From Marinobacterium iners DSM 11526 (lineage in GTDB: Bacteria; Pseudomonadota; Gammaproteobacteria; Pseudomonadales; Balneatricaceae), in NCBI RefSeq assembly GCF_900107855.1, contig NZ_FNRJ01000008.1, forward strand, positions 62,001 through 126,000: a stretch of 64,000 bases of DNA, in the 5' to 3' direction. Shown here one piece after another: positions 43,999-53,175 of the stretch; position 1 is the first letter of the stretch; each line of letters begins with the position of its first letter. The notes under the pieces are model-generated. The model saw nothing but the letters and a program-made list of their open reading frames with translations, did not search any database and had not been told where the DNA came from. Both the position numbers and the translations under genes were made by a program.

Positions 43999-44014
43999 TG
44001 GCACAGCCATTGCG
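43999..44014 (+). promoter_or_regulatory. Sigma-54 promoter for the second aldehyde dehydrogenase gene
   Basis: TGGCACAGCCATTGCG matches TGGCAC-N5-TTGC at every conserved base, with ten bases between GG and GC. The predicted start of transcription is near 44025, about 33 bases before the ATG. Confidence 0.85.
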
Positions 44015-44057
44015 ATACAGGGGAGACAGACTCAACGACAACGATAAGAGGTTCACC

Positions 44058-45548
44058 ATGACGGAGTTTGCCCTTCACTCTGATACTCAGGCTTTCATCA
44101 ACCGTCGCCACAACCTGCTGATTGGCGATCAACGCCCTGCCGGTACTGACGGCCGAGAAATTGATGTTATCAATCCCGCCACTGGTGAGTGCTTCACCAA
44201 AGTGGCATGCGGCACCGCCGCTGATATTGATCAAGCCGTCGCAACGGCACGCCAGACGTTCGAGGACTCCAGCTGGAGCCGCATGACACCGGTCGAACGC
44301 GAGCGACTGTTATGGCGTTTTGCCGATCTGATCGAGGCCAACGCCGACTCGCTGGCCGAGATCGAGTGTCTCGACAATGGCAAGAGCGTCGCCATCGCCA
44401 AGGGAGTGGATATCCAGCTGGCCGTCAACTTTCTGCGCTACATGGCCGGCTGGGCAACCAAAATAGAGGGCAGCTCGGTACAGCCTTCGGTGCCCTTCAT
44501 GCCCGGCGCGCAGTTCCACGGCTACACGCGGCGTGAGCCGGTTGGTGTCGTAGGTGCCATTGTGGCCTGGAACTTCCCGTTGCTGCTGGCCTGCTGGAAG
44601 CTTGGCCCGGCACTGGCGACCGGGTGCACCGTCGTACTGAAGCCGGCTGAAGATACCCCTCTGACCGCGTTACGCCTGGGTGAATTGGCACTGGAAGCAG
44701 GCTATCCGCCCGGAGTGTTGAACGTTGTCCCAGGACTCGGTGGTGATGCCGGTGCAGCCCTGTCTTCGCACCCTGATGTCGACAAGCTCACTTTCACCGG
44801 CTCGACCGGTGTCGGCAAGCTGATCGGCAAAGCCGCCATGGACCACATGACGCGGGTTACCCTTGAGCTGGGCGGCAAATCACCCACCATCGTGCTGGAA
44901 GACGCCGATCCGCAGGAGGCCGCTGCGGGGGCCGCCAATGCGATCTTCTTCAATCAGGGACAGGTGTGCTGTGCCGGTTCGCGCCTGTATGTGCAGCGCA
45001 AGCTGTTTGACAATCTGGTGGCGGATATCACCGATATCGCGGCCAGGATTCGTCTGGGTAACGGACTGGACCCAAACACCGAAATGGGGCCACTGGTTTC
45101 CGCCGTGCAGCAGCAGCGGGTACAGGGCTTTATCGAAAAAGGGCTGGCCGAGGGTGCCAGAATCACCACTGGTGGTGATCGTCAGGGGCCCGGCTTCTTC
45201 ATCCAGCCCACGGTGGTGGTGGATGTGGATCAGCGTTCAACACTGGTACAGGAGGAGATCTTCGGCCCGGTACTGGTGGCCATGCCGTTTGATGACATCG
45301 ATGAGGCAGTCAGAATTGCCAATGACAGCCAGTATGGCCTCGGTGCCAGTATCTGGTCGAATAATCTGTCGGCGGTCCATCGCATGATTCCCCGCATCAA
45401 GTCCGGCAGCGTGTGGGTCAACTGTCACACCGCACTGGACCCATCGCTGCCGTTTGGCGGTTTCAAGCAATCCGGTCTCGGGCGGGAAATGGGCGCGGCC
45501 TGTATCGAGCACTACACCGAGATCAAGTCGGTACTGATGAAGGTGTAA
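44058..45548 (+). CDS. Aldehyde dehydrogenase, phenylacetaldehyde/betaine-aldehyde type
   Basis: A 496-aa NAD(P)-dependent aldehyde dehydrogenase. The ATG at 44058 follows AAGAGG. Family motifs: NFPLLLACWKLGPALATG for the cofactor fold, FTGSTGVGK, catalytic Glu270 in LELGGKSP, and catalytic Cys304 in QGQVCCAG (Cys305 beside it). The C-terminal motif is LPFGGFKQSGLGRE. The layout resembles phenylacetaldehyde dehydrogenase (FeaB) and related enzymes. It is driven by its own sigma-54 promoter, back-to-back with the qhp operon, so it most likely oxidises the aldehyde made by QHNDH from primary amines. The exact substrate cannot be read from sequence. Confidence 0.93.
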   Translation: MTEFALHSDTQAFINRRHNLLIGDQRPAGTDGREIDVINPATGECFTKVACGTAADIDQAVATARQTFEDSSWSRMTPVERERLLWRFADLIEANADSLAEIECLDNGKSVAIAKGVDIQLAVNFLRYMAGWATKIEGSSVQPSVPFMPGAQFHGYTRREPVGVVGAIVAWNFPLLLACWKLGPALATGCTVVLKPAEDTPLTALRLGELALEAGYPPGVLNVVPGLGGDAGAALSSHPDVDKLTFTGSTGVGKLIGKAAMDHMTRVTLELGGKSPTIVLEDADPQEAAAGAANAIFFNQGQVCCAGSRLYVQRKLFDNLVADITDIAARIRLGNGLDPNTEMGPLVSAVQQQRVQGFIEKGLAEGARITTGGDRQGPGFFIQPTVVVDVDQRSTLVQEEIFGPVLVAMPFDDIDEAVRIANDSQYGLGASIWSNNLSAVHRMIPRIKSGSVWVNCHTALDPSLPFGGFKQSGLGREMGAACIEHYTEIKSVLMKV

Positions 45549-45588
45549 TCAGCCTTGCCGGTGGTAGCCAAGCCTCTGCCGGCATCCC

Positions 45589-46305
45589 TCAGGCGCGGCG
45601 GTAGCTGCGGATGTTGAATTGCGGCTGGAACCCCAGTTTGCGATACAGCGGCTCGCCAGCCGCCGAGGCCTGAAGACAGACATAATCAGCCCCAGCCGAC
45701 TGCGCCCTCGCCAGCAGTTCGCACATCAATGCATATGCAATCCGCTGCCCCTGCAACTCAGGCGGTACTCCAACCTGATGCACCCCCATAATCGGTCCAG
45801 TGCGGTAGAGAACTGCTGTCGCAAGCGGTCTTCCCTCTCCCCATGCCCAGAGAACCTCCACGTCCGCCTGCCGACGCAGTTGGTCGATTACATCAACGTC
45901 CAGCCGGTAGCCAAATGCGCGTCCACACAGGTCCGACCACTGTCTGGCCTGTTGTCGGCTGTCGATCAATCTGACGTCCAGCCGAGCACTGGCAGGCGGC
46001 GGTGCATAAGCCTCCAGGGGCAGTATCATCGCCAGCTGTTCAAGCCCCACTTCCAACCCGTGTTGACTCAAAGCGCTTTCCAGAACCCGGCTGGACTCAC
46101 CCGCATGCCAAACAGGAAACAGGTAGTGGGCCGGGATACACTCAATAGCACTCAGGCCATCGGCCGCTTGCCGGGCAGGGCTGTGCCAACACCGGTGTGG
46201 CCAGCGCGTCGAACAATGGAGTCCTCCTGCGGCTTGTGTAGCACCCATTAACTGCCAAAGACCTATTAAATTATCGACATTGGCACGTTCAAGCAGCGTT
46301 TCCAT
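45589..46305 (-). CDS. GNAT family N-acetyltransferase
   Basis: A 238-aa protein with a C-terminal GNAT fold (about residues 105-238): VEVLWAWGEGRPLATAVLY, then the acetyl-CoA loop GQRIAYALMCELLARAQSAGADYVCLQAS, then LYRKLGFQPQFN. The N-terminal third has no domain I can name. Its start shares one base with the DMT gene stop, so it is the last gene of a tight three-gene operon with nitroreductase and DMT genes. The substrate is unknown; the operon may deal with a toxic compound. Confidence 0.82.
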   Translation of the reverse strand: METLLERANVDNLIGLWQLMGATQAAGGLHCSTRWPHRCWHSPARQAADGLSAIECIPAHYLFPVWHAGESSRVLESALSQHGLEVGLEQLAMILPLEAYAPPPASARLDVRLIDSRQQARQWSDLCGRAFGYRLDVDVIDQLRRQADVEVLWAWGEGRPLATAVLYRTGPIMGVHQVGVPPELQGQRIAYALMCELLARAQSAGADYVCLQASAAGEPLYRKLGFQPQFNIRSYRRA

Positions 46306-46754
46306 CAGGTTTTCTCCCAGTAAATCAGGCTGACACCGGCCACCAGTATCAGCAGACCCATCACACGTGTCAGATTCATAGGTTTCACCGGCTGATCAAA
46401 CCAGCCGAAGTGACTGGCAATCACGGCGAGTACAATTTGGCCGGTCAAGGCAAACGACATCATCGGCCCTACGCCCATACGCGGGATCAAAAAATAAAAC
46501 ATGCCCACACCAAAAGCACTGATGATACCGCCTCCCCAAAGGTACAGAGGCACCGCCTGCAGGCGGTCCACGCTGGGCATGCCCGCACGCTGAAACACAA
46601 CCACCAGCAGGGACACCAGACACGCTACCGCAAAAGCGACTCCTGTCCCCAGCATGGTGCTGCCCAACTCCACTCCAAGCCGGGCGTTGATGCCCGCTTG
46701 AATCGCAATGGCACCTCCGGCAGAAAGCGCCAGCCAAGGCAGCAGACTGCTCAC
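46305..46754 (-). CDS. DMT superfamily transporter, YdcZ (DUF606) type
   Basis: A 149-aa five-helix membrane protein of the small DMT branch: GGAIAIQAGINARLG in the first segment, VGPMMSFALTGQIVLAVIASHFGWF in the fourth and RVMGLLILVAGVSLIYW at the end. It starts at GTG in a GTGA overlap with the nitroreductase gene. Half-size members of this family probably work as dimers. Substrate not known. Confidence 0.87.
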   Translation of the reverse strand: MSSLLPWLALSAGGAIAIQAGINARLGVELGSTMLGTGVAFAVACLVSLLVVVFQRAGMPSVDRLQAVPLYLWGGGIISAFGVGMFYFLIPRMGVGPMMSFALTGQIVLAVIASHFGWFDQPVKPMNLTRVMGLLILVAGVSLIYWEKT

Positions 46755-47386
46755 GCCAGCACCCGGGTCATCACCTGCGCCGGCAAACGCACTTTCGGCA
46801 GGTCTGCGACGGTATCCTCGGCGTGGCGCACCCCCAGAGGACAGATCGCCACACTCCTCAACCCCTGATCGGCAAGCCCCAGCAGCGCATCATAGCCGGC
46901 AGCATCAAACCCGGTCATGGGACAGCTATCAATGCCCAGCAGAGCGGCACTGGTTAAACAGGTCCCCAGCGCCAGATATACCTGTTGGTCGGCCCAGTGT
47001 GATTTCTCCTGATCGGTCATATTGTTGAAATAGTCCCTCAGGTGCGCCTGAAAGTCCCGATACGCCTCGATATCGCCTCCCCGTTGCCGCGCCATGAGTT
47101 CGATATGCGCAGCCACAAAGGCTTCATCTATCCGTGTCACGGCGGCAAAGACCAGCAAATGGGAGGCGTGGACAACCTTATCCTGTCCCATGGAATAGGC
47201 CAGCAGATCAGTGCGCAGCTCAGGGTTGCTGATGACAAGAATACGGTAGGGCTGCAGACCAAAGGCGCCTGGGCTCAGGCGTGTCGCTTCCAGCAAGGGT
47301 TCCAGTTGCTGTTGCTCGGTGGTCAGTGTGGTATTGGCAAACTGTTTAACGGCATAACGCCAGTTCAACGCATTCAAGGGGGACAT
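46751..47386 (-). CDS. NAD(P)H-dependent nitroreductase family flavoprotein
   Basis: A 211-aa FMN enzyme like NfsB. The start at 47386 follows GGAG by six bases (upstream ATG not needed). Motifs: the FMN-binding RYAVKQF near the start, LSPGAFGLQPYRILVIS, and LALGTCLTSAALLGIDSCPMTGFD in the second half. It may reduce nitro-aromatics, quinones or other acceptors. It is the first gene of the operon with the DMT and GNAT genes, 97 bases downstream of a Crp/Fnr-type regulator gene on the same strand. Confidence 0.88.
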   Translation of the reverse strand: MSPLNALNWRYAVKQFANTTLTTEQQQLEPLLEATRLSPGAFGLQPYRILVISNPELRTDLLAYSMGQDKVVHASHLLVFAAVTRIDEAFVAAHIELMARQRGGDIEAYRDFQAHLRDYFNNMTDQEKSHWADQQVYLALGTCLTSAALLGIDSCPMTGFDAAGYDALLGLADQGLRSVAICPLGVRHAEDTVADLPKVRLPAQVMTRVLA

Positions 47387-47483
47387 AATCGACTCCAGTC
47401 TTGTGGTCACATAGCGGGATGCCCGCTGACTGGGTCCAGATTACGCACGTCGGCCCTGCCCCTCATTTACATAGGTTGATCAC

Positions 47484-48071
47484 TCAGGATTTTTTTCGAA
47501 TCCGGCTTAGCTGGGTCGGTGTCACCCCTAGATGGGATGCGATGTGATACTGCGGCAGGCGTGTCAGCAGCTCGGGATACTCCCGTTGAAACGCCTGATA
47601 TCGCTCGGCTGCATCCTGCTGTACCAGACGTATCTCGCGGGTATCCTTGTCCAGCAACCAATGCCTCTCAAGGTAGTGAATGTGGAACAGTTTAAGATCT
47701 TCACTGCGATACAGAAGATCGCGAAAGGCCTGAAAATTGATTTCGATGATGACCGAGTCTTCCAGCGCCTCTATCGAATGCAATGAGGGCTCCTGGCGCA
47801 GCAGAGCGGTCATTGACCCGGGGAAGCGACCTTCCTGAAAGAAGTTCTTGTTAAATTCATTGCCTTTCTCATCCAGAACAAAGACCCGAAACAACCCCTG
47901 ACATACAAAGGCAAAGGAGCGCGGCACCTCACCCACCCGGCATATCTGCGTTTGCTTTGTAACCTGCCGGTAATGACAAATCTCCGTCAACGCCTGCCAG
48001 GTTTCATCCGATAGCGGATAATAGCCGGACATGACTTCGCGTAACTGGATAAATGCCTGTTTCTTATTCAT
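47484..48071 (-). CDS. Crp/Fnr family transcriptional regulator
   Basis: A 195-aa regulator. The cyclic-nucleotide-binding-type beta-barrel spans about residues 20-120 (GEVPRSFAFVCQGLFRVFVLDEKG), then the dimer helix and a C-terminal HTH (LPQYHIASHLGVTPTQLSRIRKK). There is no N-terminal or internal Cys cluster, so it is not an oxygen-sensing Fnr. Key residues for cAMP are not evident. It probably controls the adjacent nitroreductase operon, judged only by position. Confidence 0.87.
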   Translation of the reverse strand: MNKKQAFIQLREVMSGYYPLSDETWQALTEICHYRQVTKQTQICRVGEVPRSFAFVCQGLFRVFVLDEKGNEFNKNFFQEGRFPGSMTALLRQEPSLHSIEALEDSVIIEINFQAFRDLLYRSEDLKLFHIHYLERHWLLDKDTREIRLVQQDAAERYQAFQREYPELLTRLPQYHIASHLGVTPTQLSRIRKKS

Positions 48072-48184
48072 TTTGCCCCCACCTGCTGACGCCGCAGTAT
48101 ACGCTGAAAGCCAGACGCTATTGGAAGGGCCGTAAATACACCGGTAGTTCAGACCGGATGCACGGTTCGATCGCGCAGGCGGCT

Positions 48185-49846
48185 TTAGTTGGCAACCTGA
48201 ACCCTGTTGCGACCGGATGATTTGGCTGCGTAAAGCGCATTATCTGCGCGGTGTATAAGGGTTTCGACGCGCATGTTGAGGTGTGGCCTGTTTGAGGCCA
48301 CGCCAAGACTGATGCTGACATGTCCTGTCGGCCCGTGAGCGTGTGGAATCCTCACCCCTGCCACAGCAGCCCTTAATTGCTCGGCGAGCTGTTTCGCGTG
48401 GGAAAGATCCAGCCCCGGCAAAAGAACGATGAACTCTTCGCCCCCGTAACGCGCAATCATGTCACCGCTGCGCTTCAGCTGATCTGACATCACTTGTGCC
48501 ACCTGACGCAGGCAATCATCACCCGCCTGGTGCCCATAAGTATCGTTAAAGCGCTTGAAAACATCGACATCAGCCATCACGATGGCCAGCCTAGTGCCGT
48601 CGCGTAATGCCCGTCGCCACTCATGTTCAAGCTGTTGATCGAATGAGCGACGGTTGGGTATGCCGGTCAGGGCATCGGTTGTACTCAAACGCTCCAACTC
48701 GGCATTCATCTTTTGCAAATGCATGTTCGCCTGCTCCAGCTGCTGCTCTGCCTGGCGACGAGCATCGACGAAAACCGCAAAGCTGGCCCCCATCGTGCTG
48801 ATTTCATCACTGCCTGATTCAGGAACAGGCACCTGCTTACCCTGCAGATGTGCCTGCATTGCAGCATTGAGACGATTTATCCGGAGTACGATATGGCGCC
48901 GGATATACATAATGGCACCGAACGTTATGGCGAGCAGAGTCAATGATGCCAGCAACAGTCCAAACAACGAACTGCGAATCAGCTTCTGGTGGTCTGTAAT
49001 GGCCTGTTGAGCCGACGCTTTCAGCTGCAGATGGTAGCTGAAACTTGCCCCTGTCAGCTTTTGGGCCAGTACCCGGGTTTCCCGCGCCGTTGCCAAACTT
49101 GCCCGCGACGCCTTCAATAACGGTCCTCGGCTCCTGAACGCTTCAGGCAATACTTCGGTAAGCTGACGGCGCAACTCGAGCAGTTCTTCATCTTCAAGTG
49201 GCAATAATGCCAGTTTCTGTAACGCTTGCTCACAAGCGCGTTCCAGTTGTGCTACATGCCCCGGACGTTCAGCACTCAATGCTGACGAAGCGGCAACCAG
49301 TGCGGTCAGCGCATGACTGATAAAACGCTGCTGGTCAGGAGACTGCGCACCGAAGTCACTCAGCGGTAACCGTTGCTGTAATATGAATAGTGTGTCGATT
49401 AACTGAAGATGCTCGGTTTGTAGTTGTTTTTCCAGTTCAAGGCGCTGATCCAGCTGCCCCAGGCTCAGGAAAAACGGCTCCTGCCAACGATCAAGCTCTC
49501 TGTTTGCTGCCCTATCGGCATCGGCTGACGACGACAACTGCTGCAGTCGGTCACGTGCAGAGCGGTAAAGGCCAGCCAGATTCTCTGTCCGCTGACTGCC
49601 CGCACTGATGGAGCGACGGCTACCCACCATCATTTCAAACACTTCAGCAGCAATGATCTCTGCATCTCGGGTAAGTTCAGCGGCCGCCATGGCACGGCCA
49701 AACTCACGATCTGCCAGGTTACTGAACCCCTGGTATTGCTGGAACATCACATAACCAACAGCTGATACAGCCATCAGATACAATCCGAAAATTGTACCGA
49801 TGATCAGTGTCAGTCGAGTACCTATGCTTGTGTGCGGTTGTTGCAT
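48185..49846 (-). CDS. Membrane diguanylate cyclase with periplasmic helical sensor
   Basis: A 553-aa protein started at the ATG at 49846, which comes 14 bases after the stop of the binding-protein gene. First membrane helix at about residues 11-32, periplasmic, mostly helical region with many Leu/Gln/Arg (about 35-285), second helix about 290-312, HAMP-like linker (RRHIVLRINRLNAAM), then coiled-coil and a GGDEF domain with GGEEF (ARYGGEEFIVLLPG), the active variant. It should make c-di-GMP. Being coupled with a periplasmic amino-acid-binding protein suggests the binding protein may present a ligand to the sensor. Confidence 0.9.
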   Translation of the reverse strand: MQQPHTSIGTRLTLIIGTIFGLYLMAVSAVGYVMFQQYQGFSNLADREFGRAMAAAELTRDAEIIAAEVFEMMVGSRRSISAGSQRTENLAGLYRSARDRLQQLSSSADADRAANRELDRWQEPFFLSLGQLDQRLELEKQLQTEHLQLIDTLFILQQRLPLSDFGAQSPDQQRFISHALTALVAASSALSAERPGHVAQLERACEQALQKLALLPLEDEELLELRRQLTEVLPEAFRSRGPLLKASRASLATARETRVLAQKLTGASFSYHLQLKASAQQAITDHQKLIRSSLFGLLLASLTLLAITFGAIMYIRRHIVLRINRLNAAMQAHLQGKQVPVPESGSDEISTMGASFAVFVDARRQAEQQLEQANMHLQKMNAELERLSTTDALTGIPNRRSFDQQLEHEWRRALRDGTRLAIVMADVDVFKRFNDTYGHQAGDDCLRQVAQVMSDQLKRSGDMIARYGGEEFIVLLPGLDLSHAKQLAEQLRAAVAGVRIPHAHGPTGHVSISLGVASNRPHLNMRVETLIHRADNALYAAKSSGRNRVQVAN

Positions 49847-49860
49847 AACGGCGCTGGAGC

Positions 49861-50877
49861 TCACAGAAACAGGGGAGCAAACAACAAGCCACCACGCGAC
49901 CAAGGCTTGTTCACTCCCTGCTCCATCCCGATAGCTGTATCAGGACCATAGTGACGCTGGTAGATTTCACTGTAGTTACCAACACTGGCTATCACCTTGC
50001 GCGCCCAGTCATTTGGCAACCCCAACTGGCTTGCCAGATCACCTTGCTGCCCCAGCAGATTAAGAATTTCTTGATCCTCCGTGCTGTTCAAGACCTGATC
50101 AAGGTTGCTTTGGGTTATGCCCTTTTGATCGGCCAGAATGGTGGCGTTGACCACGGAACGGATAACACGCTCCCAGCGGGTTTCATCGTTCCGCACCATT
50201 GGGCCTATAGGTTCACGAGACAGTGTTTCAGGCAGGATAATATAGTGTGCCGGGTTGTCCGCACGGTTGGCGCGGTTGGTTGCCAGGTTCATTCGATCGG
50301 CGCTGTACGCGTCGCAATGACCTCGAAAGAAGCTGTCGCCATTGGAAAACTGAACTTGCGCGTCAATACCTTGCTGTTCGAGTGCATTAACAAGGTTTTT
50401 GTGAGTTGATGTGTTTTCAGTCACGCAGACCGTTTTGCCCTGCAGGTCTGACAGCATTGAAATGCCACTGTTGGCACGGACCATTACGCCCTGGCTGTCA
50501 AAGAGATATACCGCCGGGAACACAACCTGATAGCGGTTTTCTCGACCCAATGTCCAGGTCGTGCTGTACATCACCACATCCGTCTGGCGCTGCTGCAGAG
50601 TGGTAAACCGTGTCGTGGCATCAACTTCCACATACTGCACCCGTTCGGGATCACCGAACAGCGCAGCCGCCGTGGCGCGGCAAAAATCAACATAAAAACC
50701 TTTCCAGGTTCCATCCGTGTCGATGGCACTGCGACCGGGGTCATCCGGAAAAACACCACAGCGAATATCACCATGACGCATGACTTCATCCAACGTATCG
50801 GCATGCACCGATGACAGAAGCATGACATTCATGGCCATCACGATCAGATAACAACAAAACCGGCGAAGAATCGGCAT
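49861..50877 (-). CDS. Periplasmic solute-binding protein, family 3 (amino acid type), orphan
   Basis: A 338-aa substrate-binding protein with signal peptide (MPILRRFCCYLIVMAMNVMLLSSVHA). The family 3 pattern is clear: RCGVFPDDPGRSAIDTDGTWKGFYVDFCRATAAALFGD, then TTRFTTLQQRQTDVVMYSTTWTLGRE. It is closest in layout to general L-amino acid-binding proteins (AapJ type). No permease or ATPase gene is next to it; the next gene in the same direction is a diguanylate cyclase. It may thus feed a signal, not a transporter. Whether it binds an amino acid is inference. Confidence 0.87.
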   Translation of the reverse strand: MPILRRFCCYLIVMAMNVMLLSSVHADTLDEVMRHGDIRCGVFPDDPGRSAIDTDGTWKGFYVDFCRATAAALFGDPERVQYVEVDATTRFTTLQQRQTDVVMYSTTWTLGRENRYQVVFPAVYLFDSQGVMVRANSGISMLSDLQGKTVCVTENTSTHKNLVNALEQQGIDAQVQFSNGDSFFRGHCDAYSADRMNLATNRANRADNPAHYIILPETLSREPIGPMVRNDETRWERVIRSVVNATILADQKGITQSNLDQVLNSTEDQEILNLLGQQGDLASQLGLPNDWARKVIASVGNYSEIYQRHYGPDTAIGMEQGVNKPWSRGGLLFAPLFL

Positions 50878-50970
50878 ACATGAACCCTTGGCGTTTGGCG
50901 CATAACAGCGATGCAGGTCATTCTACCTGCAGAGTTCAGCAGCACCAGCAAAAGTGTCACCGCCGTTCGT

Positions 50971-51603
50971 CTACAGGGGCTCCAGTGACCGCAACTGCCT
51001 GTCATGCAGTCGGTTCATCAGCACCAACGCCAGTATTGCGCCAGCCAACGCCCAAGCCATATCGGACTGGGTATCCCAGACATAGCCCTGAGTACCGAGA
51101 AACGCCTCGGCACCCTCCTCCGAGATCAGGGCTACCCACCACTCGATCAACTCGTAGAACGCACTGAACGCCAGACAAAAGCACACGATAAAAAAGTTAC
51201 GCCATGCCGCTGACGGGATCACCTTCAGCCGGATCAACAGCTCACGTGCAATCATTGCCGGCACTAGGCCCTGCACCAGATGGCCCACCTTGTCATAGTT
51301 ATTCCGTTGCCAGTCGAACATTTCTCTGAGCAGGTCGAAGAGCGGCACCTTGGCATAGGTGTAGTGAGCACCGACCATAAGAATGATGCAATGAATCAGG
51401 ATCAGTACATACAGTAACGGCGTCAACGGAAACAATCGACGTGTCGACAACAGTACGGCCGCTCCAATCATCGCCGGAGCAGCTTCCAACAGCCAGGTAA
51501 CGCGGTCAGCTGGCTCCCAGGCCGACCAAACCAATACCGGCAAAAACACCAGCCCCCAAGCCATAGAGCTAAGGGTACCGGGCAACTGGCGAGTATCTGA
51601 CAT
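50971..51603 (-). CDS. DUF2238/YjdF-type integral membrane protein
   Basis: A 210-aa inner-membrane protein with about six helices. The conserved core is present: HYTYAKVPLFDLL, NNYDKVGHLVQGLVPAMIAREL, AFSAFYELIEWWVAL and GYVWDTQSDMAWALAGA, with buried His, Asp and Glu residues. Function of the family is unknown. The start has AGGAG five bases upstream. It is followed by the binding protein/cyclase pair on the same strand, about 93 bases away, so linkage is possible but weak. Confidence 0.87.
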   Translation of the reverse strand: MSDTRQLPGTLSSMAWGLVFLPVLVWSAWEPADRVTWLLEAAPAMIGAAVLLSTRRLFPLTPLLYVLILIHCIILMVGAHYTYAKVPLFDLLREMFDWQRNNYDKVGHLVQGLVPAMIARELLIRLKVIPSAAWRNFFIVCFCLAFSAFYELIEWWVALISEEGAEAFLGTQGYVWDTQSDMAWALAGAILALVLMNRLHDRQLRSLEPL

Positions 51604-51675
51604 GCAGAACTCCTTATTCAGCCATATTCACACCACTATGTACCCAGCAGGATCAACTGATGTAGGCTGCATATA

Positions 51676-53175
51676 TCAATGACCGATTCCGAGACGGCGC
51701 CGTTCCATTCTGCGCAGAAATTCTTCCATGATCATGCGATAGAGGCTGTCCTTGAGATAGAGGTCCTCTACCCCGGAATCGATACTGGGATTATCGTTCA
51801 CTTCGATCACCACCACCTTATCACCGGACTGTTTCAGGTCTACCCCATACAGACCATCACCTATCAGTTTGGTTGCCTTGAGCGCAGCCCTAACCACCTT
51901 CGCCGGCGCCTCATGTACCGGCAGGGTCTCGAAACCACCCGATTCGGCCTGGCCGCTGCTGTGGTTATAGATCTGCCAGTGACCACGGGTCATCAGGTAC
52001 TTGCAGGCATAGAGTGGCCTGTTGTTGAGAATGCCGATACGCCAGTCGTATTCCGTGTACATGTATTCCTGTACCAGCACAATGGCCGACTGTTTGAAAT
52101 ACTCATCGGCCTGACGCAGCAACTCCCCCGGTGAACTGACTTTGACCACTCCCTTTGAAAAAGCCCCATCGGGGATCTTCAGCACCCGCGGATAGGTCAG
52201 AGACTCGGCCAGTGCCTGCACCTCCTTTTTACTGTCCTTGAACAGGAAGTGGGTCTCCGGCATCGCAACGCCATTGGTGGCCAGCAAGTCTGACAGATAC
52301 ACCTTGTTGCAGCAGCGCAGAATCGAAGTGGGGTCATCAAATACCACCAGCCCTTCATGTTCGGCCTTTTTGGCAAAGCGATAGGTGTGGTTGCTGATTG
52401 AAGTGGTTTCACGGATGAACAGGCCATCATATTCAGCCAAATGGCTGAAATCTTTCTTGCCGATCAGGCTGACATCGATGCCCAACTGACGCCCGGCACG
52501 GATGAAACGTTTGATCGCCATGGGATCGGAAGGTGGCAGCACCTCTTCACGATCCACCAGAATCGCCAGATCATACCGGTATTTGCGACGTGCCGTGGGC
52601 TTGCGCCACAGTTTGCGACTGAACGTATCGATGGCAGTGGCAAACAGATCCTCTTCAGCACTGTTAAGCTGTTTCAGACTACCCGCCTTCAATGTTTCGA
52701 TCTGCCAGCTTTCCCCCTTGCGGAAGGTCAGATGCAGGATGGGGCAAGGAAAATGTTCGAAAATCTGCCGCGCCAGATCCTGCAAGGGGGCAAACAGGGT
52801 CTGCCCGAAGCAGATGGTCACTTCCAGCTGTCGATCAGCTTCCAGTTGCTGACGCAGCAGCGCATCTTTACTGACCAGCTTGCCCAGCAGCTCGTTCAGA
52901 TTCTTCATGTTCAGGCCGTAGACAGACTTGCGCCCCAAGTCATTAATGGTCTGAATCGATGGAATCACTTTGTGGCCGCGCGCTTCAGCCAGCAGCGAGG
53001 TGTAGTAGCCGTAACTCAGATAGCGATAGTTGCGGCACAGGTTGATGATCTGAACCGGTGTGCGGTCCTTTCGACTGCCTTGCGCCAGGTACTCATGGGC
53101 ACTCATCAACTGCTCGGCGGGATAGAACGCCTGCCAGTCCTCTTTTTTGTCTACAACAATTTTCAGTTTGGTCAT
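51676..53175 (-). CDS. RimK-like ATP-grasp ligase
   Basis: A 499-aa protein. The N-terminal 190 residues are the family's own domain (QIINLCRNYRYLSYGYYTSLLAEARGHKVIPS). The second half is an ATP-grasp fold: DDPTSILRCCNKVYLSDLL, FLFKDSKKEVQ, the ATP-binding Lys in YPRVLKIPDGAFSKGVVKV, and the Mg2+ site VVIEVNDNPSIDSGVEDLY. Such enzymes join amino acids to a peptide or protein end. It is divergent from a gene for a GNAT-C39 peptidase fusion, a pairing seen in many proteobacteria. The target molecule is not established. Confidence 0.88.
   Translation of the reverse strand: MTKLKIVVDKKEDWQAFYPAEQLMSAHEYLAQGSRKDRTPVQIINLCRNYRYLSYGYYTSLLAEARGHKVIPSIQTINDLGRKSVYGLNMKNLNELLGKLVSKDALLRQQLEADRQLEVTICFGQTLFAPLQDLARQIFEHFPCPILHLTFRKGESWQIETLKAGSLKQLNSAEEDLFATAIDTFSRKLWRKPTARRKYRYDLAILVDREEVLPPSDPMAIKRFIRAGRQLGIDVSLIGKKDFSHLAEYDGLFIRETTSISNHTYRFAKKAEHEGLVVFDDPTSILRCCNKVYLSDLLATNGVAMPETHFLFKDSKKEVQALAESLTYPRVLKIPDGAFSKGVVKVSSPGELLRQADEYFKQSAIVLVQEYMYTEYDWRIGILNNRPLYACKYLMTRGHWQIYNHSSGQAESGGFETLPVHEAPAKVVRAALKATKLIGDGLYGVDLKQSGDKVVVIEVNDNPSIDSGVEDLYLKDSLYRMIMEEFLRRMERRRLGIGH

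Larger units (their letters stand above)
43634..44057. other. Divergent regulatory region between qhpA and an aldehyde dehydrogenase gene
   Basis: A 424-base gap that carries no convincing gene. It holds two outward-facing sigma-54 promoter matches and two dyads between them, each listed separately. The leader of the qhpA message would be about 85-90 bases long and that of the aldehyde dehydrogenase about 35 bases. The middle is AT-rich near 43960-43990 (AAATAAAGTTATTAATTTTC), which may help DNA bending. Confidence 0.7.
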
